DNA of 45,839 nt from Spirulina subsalsa CS-330 (lineage in GTDB: Bacteria; Cyanobacteriota; Cyanobacteriia; Cyanobacteriales; Spirulinaceae): the NCBI RefSeq assembly GCF_028330765.1, contig NZ_JAQMTY010000229.1, positions 1 through 45,839 of the forward strand, written 5' to 3'. Every line of letters starts with the position of its first letter. Within the stretch, counting starts at the first letter, position 1. Under the pieces are notes generated by a model that had not been told where the DNA came from, did not search any database, and was given only the letters and a program-made list of their open reading frames with translations. Positions 27,144-35,431 of this stretch are shown here, one piece after another. The position numbers and the translations under genes are program-made.

Positions 27144-28946
27144 ATGCGCCTGTCTCAGATGCTTTTCGTTACGCTGCGGGAATCGCCAGCAGAAGCGGTG
27201 ATTCCCAGTCATCAACTGCTGTTACGGGCAGGCTATATCCGCCGCACAGGGAGCGGGGTCTATAGCTATTTGCCGTTGATGTGGCGGGTGTTGCGCAAGG
27301 TGTCGCAGATTGTGCGCGAAGAGATGGACGCGACGGGGGCGCAGGAATGTTTGTTACCCCAACTGCAACCGGCGGAACTGTGGCAGGAGTCGGGGCGCTG
27401 GGATACCTACACGAAGGCGGAAGGGATTATGTTTGCGTTCCGCGATCGCCAAGATCGCGATGTGGCCCTAGGGCCCACCCATGAGGAGGTGATTACGGCG
27501 ATCGCCAAAGATATGATCCGCTCCTATCGCCAATTGCCCCAACATCTCTATCAAATTCAAAGCAAATTCCGCGACGAAATTCGCCCCCGCTTTGGCCTGA
27601 TGCGCGGTCGAGAATTCATCATGAAAGACGGCTATTCCTTCCACACCGATGCCGACAGCCTCAAAGCCACCTACGCCGACATGGATCGGGCCTATCGGAA
27701 TATGTTCCGCCGTTGTGGGTTGGACTTTGTCGCCGTAGAAGCGGATTCCGGCGCGATCGGCGGGTCGGGTTCCCAAGAGTTTATGGTGTTGGCAGACATT
27801 GGCGAAGATGAGGTGCTCTACACCCCGGATCAACGCTACGCCGCCAACGTGGAAAAAGCCACCTCGATCCCCCCCGATGCGATCGCCTCTCCCTTCACCA
27901 CCACCGAAAAACGCCCCACCCCCAACACCGCCACGATCGCCACCCTCGCCGCATTGGCCCATTGTTCCCCGACGGCGATCGTTAAAAATGTCCTCTATCA
28001 AGTCACCTACGACACCGGGTTAATCGTCTTGATTTTGGTGAGTATTCGCGGCGATCAGGATGTGAACGATGTGAAATTGCAAAATGAGGCGGCCCGGATG
28101 GCGGCGGACTTTGGCGCGAGTACGGTGCTGAGTGTGGAGGTTCCCGATGCGGAGATGCAGCAAAAATGGGCGGCGCATCCCTTGCCCCTGGGCTATATCG
28201 CGCCGGATTTGGGGGATAACTACATCGCGAAAACGGCGCTGATTCATCCGCACTTTGTCCGCTTGGCTGATCCGACGGTGGTGGAGTTGAAAAATTTTGC
28301 CACGGGGGCCAATGAGGCGGGGCATCATGTGTTTGGTGCGAATTGGGGTGAACAGTTTGACCTGCCGAAGGTGGTGGATCTGCGCAAGGCGATGGCGGGC
28401 GATCGCGCTCACCATGACCCCAGCCAAATCCTCCAATCCGCACGGGGGATCGAAGTGGGCCACATTTTCCAACTCGGCACGAAATATTCCCAAGCCATGG
28501 GCGCAACCTTCACCAACGAAGCCGGGGAGGAAATGCCCCTGGTGATGGGCTGCTATGGTGTGGGCGTGTCGCGTCTGGCACAGTCAGCGGTGGAACAATG
28601 CCACGACAAGGACGGGATTATCTGGCCGGTGGCGATCGCGCCTTATCAGGTGATCATCGTCATTCCCAATATGAGCGATGCCGACGCAGTGGCGGCCGCG
28701 GAAACACTCTACGCCGATTGTGAAGCGGCCGGGTTAGAGGTGCTCCTTGATGACCGCACCGAACGCGCCGGGGTGAAGTTTAAAGACGCGGACTTAATCG
28801 GCATTCCTTACCGGATTGTGACGGGGCGATCGCTCAAACAGGGCAAAGTGGAAGTCGTCCAACGGGCCACAAAGGAAGCCCAAGAAATCCCCCTCGGTGA
28901 TGTGGTGGCCACCCTGAAGGACTGGTACGAGGCAGCGATCGCCTAA
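27144..28946 (+). CDS. proS: prolyl-tRNA synthetase, bacterial type with editing domain
   Basis: The enzyme charges tRNA-Pro. The 600-residue class II synthetase opens [20 protein letters not shown] and has motif 1 ([20 protein letters not shown]), motif 2 ([20 protein letters not shown]) and motif 3 ([19 protein letters not shown]). The insertion between motifs 2 and 3 (about 225-390) is the INS editing domain that hydrolyses Ala-tRNA-Pro. The C-terminal anticodon-binding domain begins [14 protein letters not shown]. Length and order are typical of the bacterial form. It diverges from yciH. Confidence 0.97.
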   Translation: MRLSQMLFVTLRESPAEAVIPSHQLLLRAGYIRRTGSGVYSYLPLMWRVLRKVSQIVREEMDATGAQECLLPQLQPAELWQESGRWDTYTKAEGIMFAFRDRQDRDVALGPTHEEVITAIAKDMIRSYRQLPQHLYQIQSKFRDEIRPRFGLMRGREFIMKDGYSFHTDADSLKATYADMDRAYRNMFRRCGLDFVAVEADSGAIGGSGSQEFMVLADIGEDEVLYTPDQRYAANVEKATSIPPDAIASPFTTTEKRPTPNTATIATLAALAHCSPTAIVKNVLYQVTYDTGLIVLILVSIRGDQDVNDVKLQNEAARMAADFGASTVLSVEVPDAEMQQKWAAHPLPLGYIAPDLGDNYIAKTALIHPHFVRLADPTVVELKNFATGANEAGHHVFGANWGEQFDLPKVVDLRKAMAGDRAHHDPSQILQSARGIEVGHIFQLGTKYSQAMGATFTNEAGEEMPLVMGCYGVGVSRLAQSAVEQCHDKDGIIWPVAIAPYQVIIVIPNMSDADAVAAAETLYADCEAAGLEVLLDDRTERAGVKFKDADLIGIPYRIVTGRSLKQGKVEVVQRATKEAQEIPLGDVVATLKDWYEAAIA

Positions 28947-29075
28947 CCTCACGATTCGGTCGTCAAGAGTTGCGAGATGACTGCTGCGCAGGGTTTTCTT
29001 AACCCGTTGGGTTGCGGCGGATTTTAGTGGGCGCGATCGCTTCAGTAAAATATAAGCAGTGAATGAGGTGCAACC

Positions 29076-29858
29076 ATGCAAACCCCAGCCCAAGCCTTCG
29101 TAACGACTCCACCACCAAACGCGGAACCCGCCGATGAGCAGCCGCCCACCGAATTAGACATCTCTCACATCGTCACTGAGGATGAAACGCCCGTGGATAA
29201 CCTGATTCAGGAAAAATTGCAACGTCTGCTTGTCCATTGTCTCTATCACGCTTTTCGCAGTGAGCAGCCGTTTATTGCGATGGCTGATGTGGGGCTGTTT
29301 TCGGCACTCCATGGGCCGCCCCTCGTGCCCGATGTGATGCTCAGTTTAGGGGTAGAAATTGCCGCTGATTGGAGCCAGAAGCGCCATCGTTCCTACTTTA
29401 TTTGGGAATTTGGGAAGCCTCCCGATGTGGTGATTGAAATCGTGTCCAATCGGAAAGGGCACGAAGGCGATCGCAAACTCATCGACTATAGCCGGATTCG
29501 GGTGTCCTATTATGTGGTGTTTGATCCCCTGGAATATTTATCGGCGCGGGTGTTGCGGGTCTATGGGCTGCGGGAAGGGCAATATCATCTGTTAGACGAT
29601 GCCTGGTTGCCGGGGGTGGGTTTGGGTTTAACCCTGTGGTCGGGTTCCTTTGAGGGGAAACAGTACGATCGCTGGCTTCGATGGTGCGATCGTAATGGGA
29701 ACATTCTCCCCACCGGCAGCGAACAAAGTGCCCAAGAAGCCCAGCGAGCCGAACAGGAAGCCCAGCGAGCCGATACCGCCGAAGCTAAACTCGCCGCCCT
29801 GATGGCTAAACTTGCCGCCCAAGGTATCGACCCCGATCAACTGGATCGCCCCTCCTGA
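29076..29858 (+). CDS. Uma2-family (DUF820) endonuclease-like protein
   Basis: DUF820/Uma2 proteins have a PD-(D/E)XK nuclease-like core and are hugely multiplied in cyanobacteria; their roles are mostly unknown. The 260-residue product shows PLVPDVMLSLGVE (first catalytic Asp), FGKPPDVVIEIVSNRKG (the Glu-x-Val continuation) and DYSRIRVSYYVVFDP. Unlike minimal members it has a C-terminal coiled coil (about 213-250) made of EAQRAEQEAQRADTAEAKLA-type heptads, seen in one subgroup. ATG 29076 follows GAGGTG. There is no toxin or antitoxin partner next to it. Confidence 0.85.
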   Translation: MQTPAQAFVTTPPPNAEPADEQPPTELDISHIVTEDETPVDNLIQEKLQRLLVHCLYHAFRSEQPFIAMADVGLFSALHGPPLVPDVMLSLGVEIAADWSQKRHRSYFIWEFGKPPDVVIEIVSNRKGHEGDRKLIDYSRIRVSYYVVFDPLEYLSARVLRVYGLREGQYHLLDDAWLPGVGLGLTLWSGSFEGKQYDRWLRWCDRNGNILPTGSEQSAQEAQRAEQEAQRADTAEAKLAALMAKLAAQGIDPDQLDRPS

Positions 29859-29892
29859 GCTACCCTAGATCCGTTGTTATCCGGGGCTACAC

Positions 29893-30771
29893 ATGGCGAA
29901 ACGACTGTGGATTACGGGGATTGGTGGGTTTTTAGGGTGGAACGTGGCGGCGATCGCCCCTCCCGATTGGGAACTCTACGGAACCACCCACCGCCCCGGC
30001 ATTCAACATCCCAACGTCGCGATCGCCCCCCTCGACCTCACCGATCACGCCGCCCTCACGGCCTACTTTGACCACATCCGCCCCGATGGGGTGCTGCACC
30101 TCGCCGCCCTCTCCCGCCCCAACCAGTGCCAAACCCAGCCCGAACGCTCCTACGCCGTCAATGTCACCGCCACCACCCGGATCGCCGAACTCTGCGCCGC
30201 CCGTCAGATTCCGCTGCTGTTCACCTCTAGCGAACTCGTCTTTGACGGCCACCATCCCCCCTACGACGAAACCTCCCCCGTCTGCCCGATCAACCGCTAC
30301 GGCGAGCATAAAGTTTTGGCCGAGCAGCAGATTCGCGATCGCTACCCCGCCGCCACCATTGCCCGGATGCCCGTGATGTTTGGCGTGCCGTCTCCTCAAT
30401 CTGAAAGTTTCCTGCAACCCTTTTTACGCCAACTTCGCAGCGGCGAACCCTTGCGCCTCTTCACCGACGAAATTCGGATGCCCGTTAGCGCCACCACCGC
30501 CGCCCAGGGTCTGTTTCGCCTCCTCGATCAACCGGGGGAACTCGTTCACCTGGGGGGGCGCGATCGCCTCTCCCGCTACGACATCGGCCAACTCCTCGCG
30601 GCAATTTTCGAGATTCCCCATGCTCGCCTCGCCCCCTGCCGCCAAGCTGATGTGACGATGGCCGCCCCCCGTGCTGCGGATCTCACCCTCGACAGTGGTA
30701 AAGCCTTCGCCCTCGGCTACAATCCCCCCTCGGTGCGATCGCAACTCTTGGCATTGCGCGATCGGGTGTGA
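29893..30771 (+). CDS. RmlD-like NAD(P)-dependent sugar reductase (SDR)
   Basis: The 292-residue extended short-chain dehydrogenase has LWITGIGGFLGWNVAA (about 4-19) and a Tyr-x-x-x-Lys pair in INRYGEHKVLAEQQI (about 135-149). The layout resembles dTDP-4-dehydrorhamnose reductase (RmlD): DGVLHLAALSRPNQCQTQPE, then LFTSSELVFDGHHPPYDE. It lacks linked rmlABC genes, so its substrate may be another nucleotide sugar. It starts 34 bases after the Uma2 gene on the same strand. Composition is very GC-rich and Pro/Ala-rich like its neighbours, with no sign of recent transfer. Confidence 0.85.
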   Translation: MAKRLWITGIGGFLGWNVAAIAPPDWELYGTTHRPGIQHPNVAIAPLDLTDHAALTAYFDHIRPDGVLHLAALSRPNQCQTQPERSYAVNVTATTRIAELCAARQIPLLFTSSELVFDGHHPPYDETSPVCPINRYGEHKVLAEQQIRDRYPAATIARMPVMFGVPSPQSESFLQPFLRQLRSGEPLRLFTDEIRMPVSATTAAQGLFRLLDQPGELVHLGGRDRLSRYDIGQLLAAIFEIPHARLAPCRQADVTMAAPRAADLTLDSGKAFALGYNPPSVRSQLLALRDRV

Positions 30772-30928
30772 TGGGTGTCACCCCTAATCACTGAGAGGTG
30801 TCACGGGGAAATGGAGATGCGATCGTGCTGCCCCCGTGAGCAACATCATCCCAATTACCGACGCTGATCAATTGCATTCGTCTGTCAATCCGTGAAGATA
30901 CAGATATGAGCAATCGGAGAGCAACCCT

Positions 30929-31090
30929 ATGAAATTCAACCCGTCTCGTCCTACCTGTGCAGCCCGTCGCTACACCGTTCGCACTGTTGAATTCCAAAAC
31001 AGCCCTATCCTTAGCCCCATGGATACAGCACATCCATTCACCGGGCGGATGGGCTTAGGGTTAAACCGCAATCTACGCGGGGTGTTGTAG
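30929..31090 (+). CDS. 53-residue basic protein in its own transcription unit
   Basis: ATG 30929 to TAG 31090 encodes 53 residues: MKFNPSRPTCAARRYTVRTV, then EFQNSPILSPMDTAHPFTG, then RMGLGLNRNLRGVL. The ribosome binding site CGGAGAG lies eight bases upstream. A textbook terminator follows 50 bases after the stop, so the region looks like a dedicated small-gene transcript. The protein is basic (about eight Arg/Lys against two acidic residues), with one cysteine and no membrane segment. I do not recognise it. The strong start signal and terminator argue for a real gene, or for an mRNA-like regulatory RNA. Confidence 0.6.
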   Translation: MKFNPSRPTCAARRYTVRTVEFQNSPILSPMDTAHPFTGRMGLGLNRNLRGVL

Positions 31091-31139
31091 TTATCTGTTT
31101 GTCCTCTTTCTTCTTCCAACTTAACGTTCAGTAACATTC

Positions 31140-31173
31140 AGAGTTTCGGCCTGAGCAACCGAAACTCTTTTTT
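31140..31173 (+). terminator. rho-independent terminator of the 53-residue gene
   Basis: AGAGTTTCGG (31140-31149) pairs perfectly with CCGAAACTCT (31159-31168) around a nine-base loop, and six T residues (31168-31173) follow. It is one of the clearest intrinsic terminators in the window. Confidence 0.9.
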
Positions 31174-31191
31174 GTGGTTTCAGTTCCGTTA

Positions 31192-31385
31192 GTGAGCCAG
31201 AGGCTCCTAGTGCCGCGTCAATGCAAAGAATTAGGATGTTGGTAGGGTGCTGTTAGCGAAGCGTAACGCACCGTCACGTTGAGTGTTGGACATTCAATAC
31301 AATCCGAATATTAAGTCTTGACTCTGTACTAGTCCCATGGTTGGAGTGATCCTGTGGAGAGCGAGCGTCTCGCTTGCTGCCTGGA
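31192..31385. repeat. GTGAGCCAGAGGCTC / GCTTGCTGCC repeat, interrupted by a MITE
   Basis: The unit begins GTGAGCCAGAGGCTC (31192-31206). It resumes after the CTAG element as TCCCATGGTTGGAG and ends GGAGAGCGAGCGTCTCGC then TTGCTGCC. The same unit without interruption is at 42907-42971. Both ends are small hairpins (GAGCC-aga-GGCTC and GCGAGC-type arms). Its role is unknown; the related GCGAGC-atctt-GCTCGC hairpin also occurs at 38324-38340. Confidence 0.7.
31207..31332. mobile_element. CTAG-bounded MITE-like element, copy 3 (complete)
   Basis: The element runs from CTAG (31207-31210) to CTAG (31329-31332). Its termini CTAGTGCCGCGTCAATGC and, inverted, CTAGTACAGAGTCAAGAC agree at 13 of 18 positions. 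The interior holds the palindromic GGTGCTGTTAGCGAAGCG / TAACGCACC core. It interrupts another repeat, whose unoccupied copy has four bases (ACAC, 42922-42925) exactly where this element plus one CTAG sits. That indicates a 4-bp target duplication. IS5-type transposases duplicate YTAR, so such a transposase may have mobilised it (inference). Confidence 0.8.
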
Positions 31386-31420
31386 GGGCAAAATCCCGGA
31401 TATCAGCCTGTTTTTTAGCG

Positions 31421-32308
31421 TCAAGCCTGTGGAGCCAAGACGGTTTTGGGGAGTAGCTCGCCGGCCCCATTGATCTGGCCGATGCCTAAGAATGAGCCGT
31501 CAGGGTGATGCACTTGCACGATCGCATCGGGCGCTTCAGAGGTGGCCATGGTCACGGTTTGGCCCTGACACCAACGGCGGGCGGTGTCGGGTTCAGGGGT
31601 GACAATGGGGAGATCGAGGAGGGCGGGGGGGGCGATCGCGCTGAAGGTTCCCGCGTTGACCTGGGCCGCGAGGGTCTCTAAGTCGATGGCCTGATCCAGC
31701 GTTAACCCACAACTGCGGGTACGGGTCAGATGTGCCAAGGTTCCCCCCACCCCCAACGCCGCCCCCAAATCCCGCGCTATCGACCGGATATAGGTTCCCG
31801 CCCCGCAATCAACATCCACCTCCACTTCGGGAAAGTCCCCCGGATAGAAGGCGATCGCGCTAATCCGCTCAATCTCCACCCACCGCGCCGGCACATCCAC
31901 CACTTCCCCCGCCCGCGCCAACTCATACAGCCGTTTTCCATCCCGCTGAATCGCACTAAAGGCGGGCGGAATCTGCTCGACTCGACCCAGGAACGCGGGC
32001 AACTGCGCGGCAATGGCGGGTAATGTCACCTGTGGGGCGGGGGCTGTGGTCAACCGCTCCCCTTCGAGATCGTCCGTGGTGGTGGTCACGCCGAACCGAA
32101 TTCGGGCGCGATAGCTCTTGCCCGTCGGTAAATATTGCAAGAGGCGCGTCGCGGTGCCGAGGGCGATCGGTAACACGCCCACCGCTGCCGGGTCAAGGGT
32201 TCCCCCATGGCCCACCCGCTTTTGTCCCACAATGCGCCGCACCTTCGCCACGCAATCATGGGAAGTCCAGCCGGGGTCTTTATTCAAATTCAAAAAACCA
32301 AACACCAT
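31421..32308 (-). CDS. truB: tRNA pseudouridine-55 synthase
   Basis: TruB makes the universal pseudouridine 55 in the T-loop of tRNAs. The 295-residue protein opens FGFLNLNKDPGWTSHDCVAK and has the catalytic Asp block GHGGTLDPAAVGVLPIALG (about 35-53). Later blocks are PPAFSAIQRDGKRLYELARAG (cited in part) and CGAGTYIRSIARDLGAALG, followed by a small C-terminal PUA-like region. ATG 32308 is preferred over GTG one codon earlier. The gene diverges from rpaB; an HLR1-like site lies about 90 bases upstream of its start. Confidence 0.96.
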   Translation of the reverse strand: MVFGFLNLNKDPGWTSHDCVAKVRRIVGQKRVGHGGTLDPAAVGVLPIALGTATRLLQYLPTGKSYRARIRFGVTTTTDDLEGERLTTAPAPQVTLPAIAAQLPAFLGRVEQIPPAFSAIQRDGKRLYELARAGEVVDVPARWVEIERISAIAFYPGDFPEVEVDVDCGAGTYIRSIARDLGAALGVGGTLAHLTRTRSCGLTLDQAIDLETLAAQVNAGTFSAIAPPALLDLPIVTPEPDTARRWCQGQTVTMATSEAPDAIVQVHHPDGSFLGIGQINGAGELLPKTVLAPQA

Positions 32309-32395
32309 CACTGCCGGAAAAGAACGCCCCTAGCAGTATAGCGGGGTTGGGGATGGGGGGGAGGGGGCGATCGCTTCATCGTCGATTGGCGTCGA

Positions 32396-32413
32396 ATCGT
32401 AACGAATTGTAAC
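32396..32413 (-). promoter_or_regulatory. HLR1-like RpaB site between truB and rpaB
   Basis: On the minus strand the sequence reads GTTACAAT-TC-GTTACGAT. The published HLR1 consensus is (G/T)TTACA(T/A)(T/A)-NN-(G/T)TTACA(T/A)(T/A). The first half matches at all eight positions and the second at seven. It lies 90 bases before the truB start and about 160 bases upstream of the rpaB minus-35 box. Confidence 0.5.
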
Positions 32414-32549
32414 TATCGTTGCGATCGCACTCCTCACCATTCAGACGCACCGAACCCAACAATTGAAACTAAATTAACCCCACCATTTCACACCATAATT
32501 CCCTCGATTTGCCATAATCCAGCCCGTGATTCAGCAATTCTAAGTATAT

Positions 32550-32579
32550 TTGCCTGAGTAGAAACGCTCATGTTATGAT
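32550..32579 (+). promoter_or_regulatory. sigma-70 type promoter of rpaB
   Basis: TTGCCT (32550-32555) and TATGAT (32574-32579) are separated by 18 bases, close to the sigma-70 consensus. They stand about 50 bases before the rpaB start codon, leaving room for a short leader. Confidence 0.55.
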
Positions 32580-32631
32580 CAAGACTGTTCAGATGATACA
32601 AAATCCTTAGTTAATCTAGGTTTAAAACAAC

Positions 32632-33375
32632 GTGGAAAACCACAAGGGAAAACTCTTAGTGGTAGATGATGAACCTGCTGTGCGTCGCATTTTGCAGACA
32701 CGCTTGACTATGGCAGGCTACGAAGTCATCACCGCTGCAGACGGAGACGAAGCAATCAAGCTATTCACGGCAGAAACCCCTGATTTGGTCATTTTGGATG
32801 TCATGCTTCCGAAAAAAGATGGCTATCAAATCTGTCAAACAATCCGCGAAGATTCCGATGTTCCTATTATTATGTTGACGGCTTTATCCGATGTCGCCGA
32901 TCGCATTACTGGCTTACAATTGGGGGCTGATGATTACCTAGTAAAACCCTTTTCACCCAAAGAATTAGAAGCCCGGATTAGCACAATTTTTCGCCGCCTG
33001 AAGCGTGGGGATTTTAAGGTCGATTATGACAGCGGTGTGATTAAAGCGGGTCACCTTTCAATTGATAGTAATCGGCGGCGGGTGTACTTAGGGGATGAAC
33101 TAGTGCGCCTGACCGAAATTGAATTTAATATCCTCCAACTTCTCGTCAATCAAGCCGGTGAACCATTGTCGCGGGCTGCGGTTCTAGAGGCAATCTGGGG
33201 CTATACTCCCCACCAATCAGGGGATCTACGCTTGGTGGATGTGCATATTTCCCGGCTCCGCAGCAAGATCGAACTTGACCCGAAACAGCCGGACTACATT
33301 ATTACGGAACGGGGTATGGGGTACTCATTTCAGCGGTTTCCGACCTTGGCATCGGTGGCGACTGTTGACCATTAG
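32632..33375 (+). CDS. rpaB: OmpR-type response regulator RpaB (Ycf27)
   Basis: RpaB, an essential regulator in model cyanobacteria, binds HLR1 operators and controls high-light and photosynthesis genes together with the kinase NblS. The 247-residue protein has a receiver domain (acidic pair Asp12/Asp13 region in LLVVDDEPAVRRIL, phospho-acceptor Asp56 in LVILDVMLPKKDG, Lys in LVKPFSP). A winged-helix domain follows (LTEIEFNILQLLVNQAGEPL, then IITERGMGYSF). The opening MENHKGKLLVVDDE and the GDFKVDYDSGVIKAGHLSID linker are typical of RpaB rather than RpaA. The start is GTG 32632. nblS is not in the window. Confidence 0.93.
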   Translation: MENHKGKLLVVDDEPAVRRILQTRLTMAGYEVITAADGDEAIKLFTAETPDLVILDVMLPKKDGYQICQTIREDSDVPIIMLTALSDVADRITGLQLGADDYLVKPFSPKELEARISTIFRRLKRGDFKVDYDSGVIKAGHLSIDSNRRRVYLGDELVRLTEIEFNILQLLVNQAGEPLSRAAVLEAIWGYTPHQSGDLRLVDVHISRLRSKIELDPKQPDYIITERGMGYSFQRFPTLASVATVDH

Positions 33376-33509
33376 CACCGCCTTTGATCGGGGATATTGC
33401 CGTTCAGGATGACCTATGGGCTACTGTCGTCTGATCTGGGTCACTCAGGCTAGGAAGCTGATGATGTTTGAGGGGATCAATGAAGACTGTTCAATGGCGA
33501 TTGTTGGGA

Positions 33510-34841
33510 CTAGCCCACGAGTAGGTTTTCTTCGGGATATTTCAATTGGCTGGGGGGATGTTCGCCGACAATGGCAGCGATAAAGACGAGAATTCCCACC
33601 CGTCCCGTATACATGATCAAGATGATGATCAATTGACTAATGGCTGATAATTGAGCGGTGATGCCGGTGGACAGTCCGACGGTGGCAAAGGCGGATACGC
33701 ATTCAAATAAAAGGTCAATAAACACGAATTTTCCGGACTCAATCAGGGCGAGGGCGGTGGTGGCGATCGCGATCGCAATTCCTGACCCCATCAAGACCGC
33801 GATCGCTTTTAAAATCAGCGATGGGGGCAAGGTGCGCCCATACATCACCACCTGCTCGCTGCCTCGGAGGGTGGAGCGGGTGCAGTTGAGCAAAATTCGC
33901 AGTGTTGTGGTTTTGATGCCGCCCCCCGTGCCGCTGGGACTCGCCCCAATCACCATAAAGCCGATGGTAATCAGCAAGGCGGCATCCCCCATTTGCCCAA
34001 AATCAATACTGTTAAAGCCGGCGGTGCGGGTGGTGACGGATTGAAAGGCTGCACCGAGGAAGGTTTCCGACCAACTCAAGCCGGCGAGGGTGTTGGGGTT
34101 GTGGATTTCGGTGATCAGGTAGGCGATCGTGCCGAGGATTAAGAGGATCAAGGTGGTACTGGTGACGACCTTGAAGTTGAGGGAGAGGCGGGCGGTGCGT
34201 TGCGATCGCAAACTCGTCAGCCACCCGTAGCCCTCAATAATCACCTGATAGCCAATCCCCCCAAAAATAATCAAGATCGAAACCGCCACATTCACGGCCC
34301 ACACGCCGCGATAGGCCGTCAAACTGTCGCTAAACAAACTAAACCCCGCATTATTCCAGGCGCTGATGCTGTGGAAAATCGCCAGCCAAAGCCCCCGCCC
34401 TTGGCCGTAATCATCCGCAAAGGGACGCAACATCAAAATAATCCCCCCCAACTCAAACATCAGCGTCGTCGCCACAATCGATCGCATCAAGCTGCGACTG
34501 CCCTGCACAAAGGGACGATCAAAGGATTCTTGAATGGCGAATTTTTGCCGGAGGTCAAATTTACGCCGCAGCACCAAGACTAGAAACGTCGTAGTGGTCA
34601 TGTATCCCAACCCCCCCACCTGAATCAGTAACAACAGAAACACCTGCCCCCAAAAGGAAAAATGGGTTCCCGTATCCACCACCGCCAACCCCGTCACACA
34701 GACCGCCGAAGTGGAGGTAAACAGGGCAACAAGGGGTGAATTCCACTGACCCTCAACGGTGGAAATGGGCAACATCAACAGCACCGTTCCCACGGCAATA
34801 ACAGTAAGAAAGCCAAGGCAAATGGTACGGGCGATGGTCAT
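33510..34841 (-). CDS. ktrB: KtrB/TrkH-type potassium (sodium-coupled) transporter
   Basis: The 443-residue membrane subunit of a Ktr/Trk system has four pore loops, each with a selectivity-filter glycine: SAVCVTGLAVVDTG, SISAWNNAGFSLFS, QSVTTRTAGFNS and VSAFATVGLSTGITA. In cyanobacteria KtrB works with the gating subunit KtrA (and KtrE) in osmotic adjustment; no ktrA is here. GGAG four bases before ATG 34841 fixes the start. The frame is open upstream to GTG 34940, but that stretch (PPEPEPSPRP) is unlike the family. It converges on rpaB and diverges from the sigma factor gene. Confidence 0.93.
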   Translation of the reverse strand: MTIARTICLGFLTVIAVGTVLLMLPISTVEGQWNSPLVALFTSTSAVCVTGLAVVDTGTHFSFWGQVFLLLLIQVGGLGYMTTTTFLVLVLRRKFDLRQKFAIQESFDRPFVQGSRSLMRSIVATTLMFELGGIILMLRPFADDYGQGRGLWLAIFHSISAWNNAGFSLFSDSLTAYRGVWAVNVAVSILIIFGGIGYQVIIEGYGWLTSLRSQRTARLSLNFKVVTSTTLILLILGTIAYLITEIHNPNTLAGLSWSETFLGAAFQSVTTRTAGFNSIDFGQMGDAALLITIGFMVIGASPSGTGGGIKTTTLRILLNCTRSTLRGSEQVVMYGRTLPPSLILKAIAVLMGSGIAIAIATTALALIESGKFVFIDLLFECVSAFATVGLSTGITAQLSAISQLIIILIMYTGRVGILVFIAAIVGEHPPSQLKYPEENLLVG

Positions 34842-35029
34842 AGGACTCCGAAAAACAGGGCGTGGAGAGGGTTCAGGCTCAGGAGGGGTGATGGGTTGCG
34901 CCGTTGGGGAGAGTGAACCCGATGGGCTGCACCCCGTCACGACTTTGAGGGACAGAATCCTCAGAGTATAAAGTATTCTCCCAGAATCAATGTCCTGCTT
35001 GGGGTGAAGGTGGGAGTTTGCCTTGACGC

Positions 35030-35054
35030 AAAATAATACACGATGTATTATTTT
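35030..35054. promoter_or_regulatory. perfect 11-bp AT-rich inverted repeat
   Basis: AAAATAATACA-CGA-TGTATTATTTT is perfectly symmetric. It lies 190 bases before ktrB and 380 before the sigma factor gene, and could be a repressor operator. I cannot match it to a named cyanobacterial regulator. As RNA it would form a weak hairpin followed by T residues. Confidence 0.45.
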
Positions 35055-35110
35055 TGTAATATCGCAGTCTGATTCGCTAAAATTCCCTCTAGACGCGATT
35101 TATCATAAAT

Positions 35111-35128
35111 GTTACAATGCTTAACAGA
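35111..35128 (+). promoter_or_regulatory. HLR1-like site upstream of the sigma factor
   Basis: GTTACAAT-GC-TTAACAGA matches the HLR1 consensus at all eight positions of the first half and six of eight in the second. It lies about 300 bases before the start codon. A related group 2 sigma gene (rpoD3 of Synechococcus) is a known RpaB target, which makes the site plausible. Confidence 0.4.
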
Positions 35129-35431
35129 AGCAAGCCGCTGTGAAATGAGTCCTTCGTCACAGTTCGGCGTTTGTTTTTTCCTTAGATTGGATCTTGTTGA
35201 TCGTTAGATTCCAGCGTCGTACTGAAATCTGCACCCCATCATTTGTCACCACATCATCTGACTGTGCTGACCCAATCGCTACTATTCACACCGACTGTTC
35301 CCCCTCTCCTCACATCTCACCCATTCTGCATTCGGTGAGGGTTTCCACTTTCTGTTAAATGTCCCTGTTGAGTTGCCTTGCCCCAAGGTACATCATCCTC
35401 CTATTGTCGATAATCCTGCAAAGTCAAGCTG

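Larger units (their letters stand above)
34842..35431. promoter_or_regulatory. long intergenic region between ktrB and the sigma factor
   Basis: About 590 bases without a credible gene between two divergent units. It contains a perfect AT-rich palindrome (35030-35054) and an HLR1-like sequence (35111-35128), both listed separately. The last 250 bases, C- and T-rich on the plus strand, probably form the sigma factor's long leader. Confidence 0.6.

Noticed and set aside
26742-27215. Extended 157-codon version of the SUI1 gene
   Set aside because: The extra N-terminus overlaps the proS start and is unlike the family; ATG 27068 gives the normal protein.
29076-29858. Uma2 gene as part of a defence or toxin system
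   Set aside because: No partner gene, no other defence genes nearby, and the family is multiplied in cyanobacteria without known toxicity.
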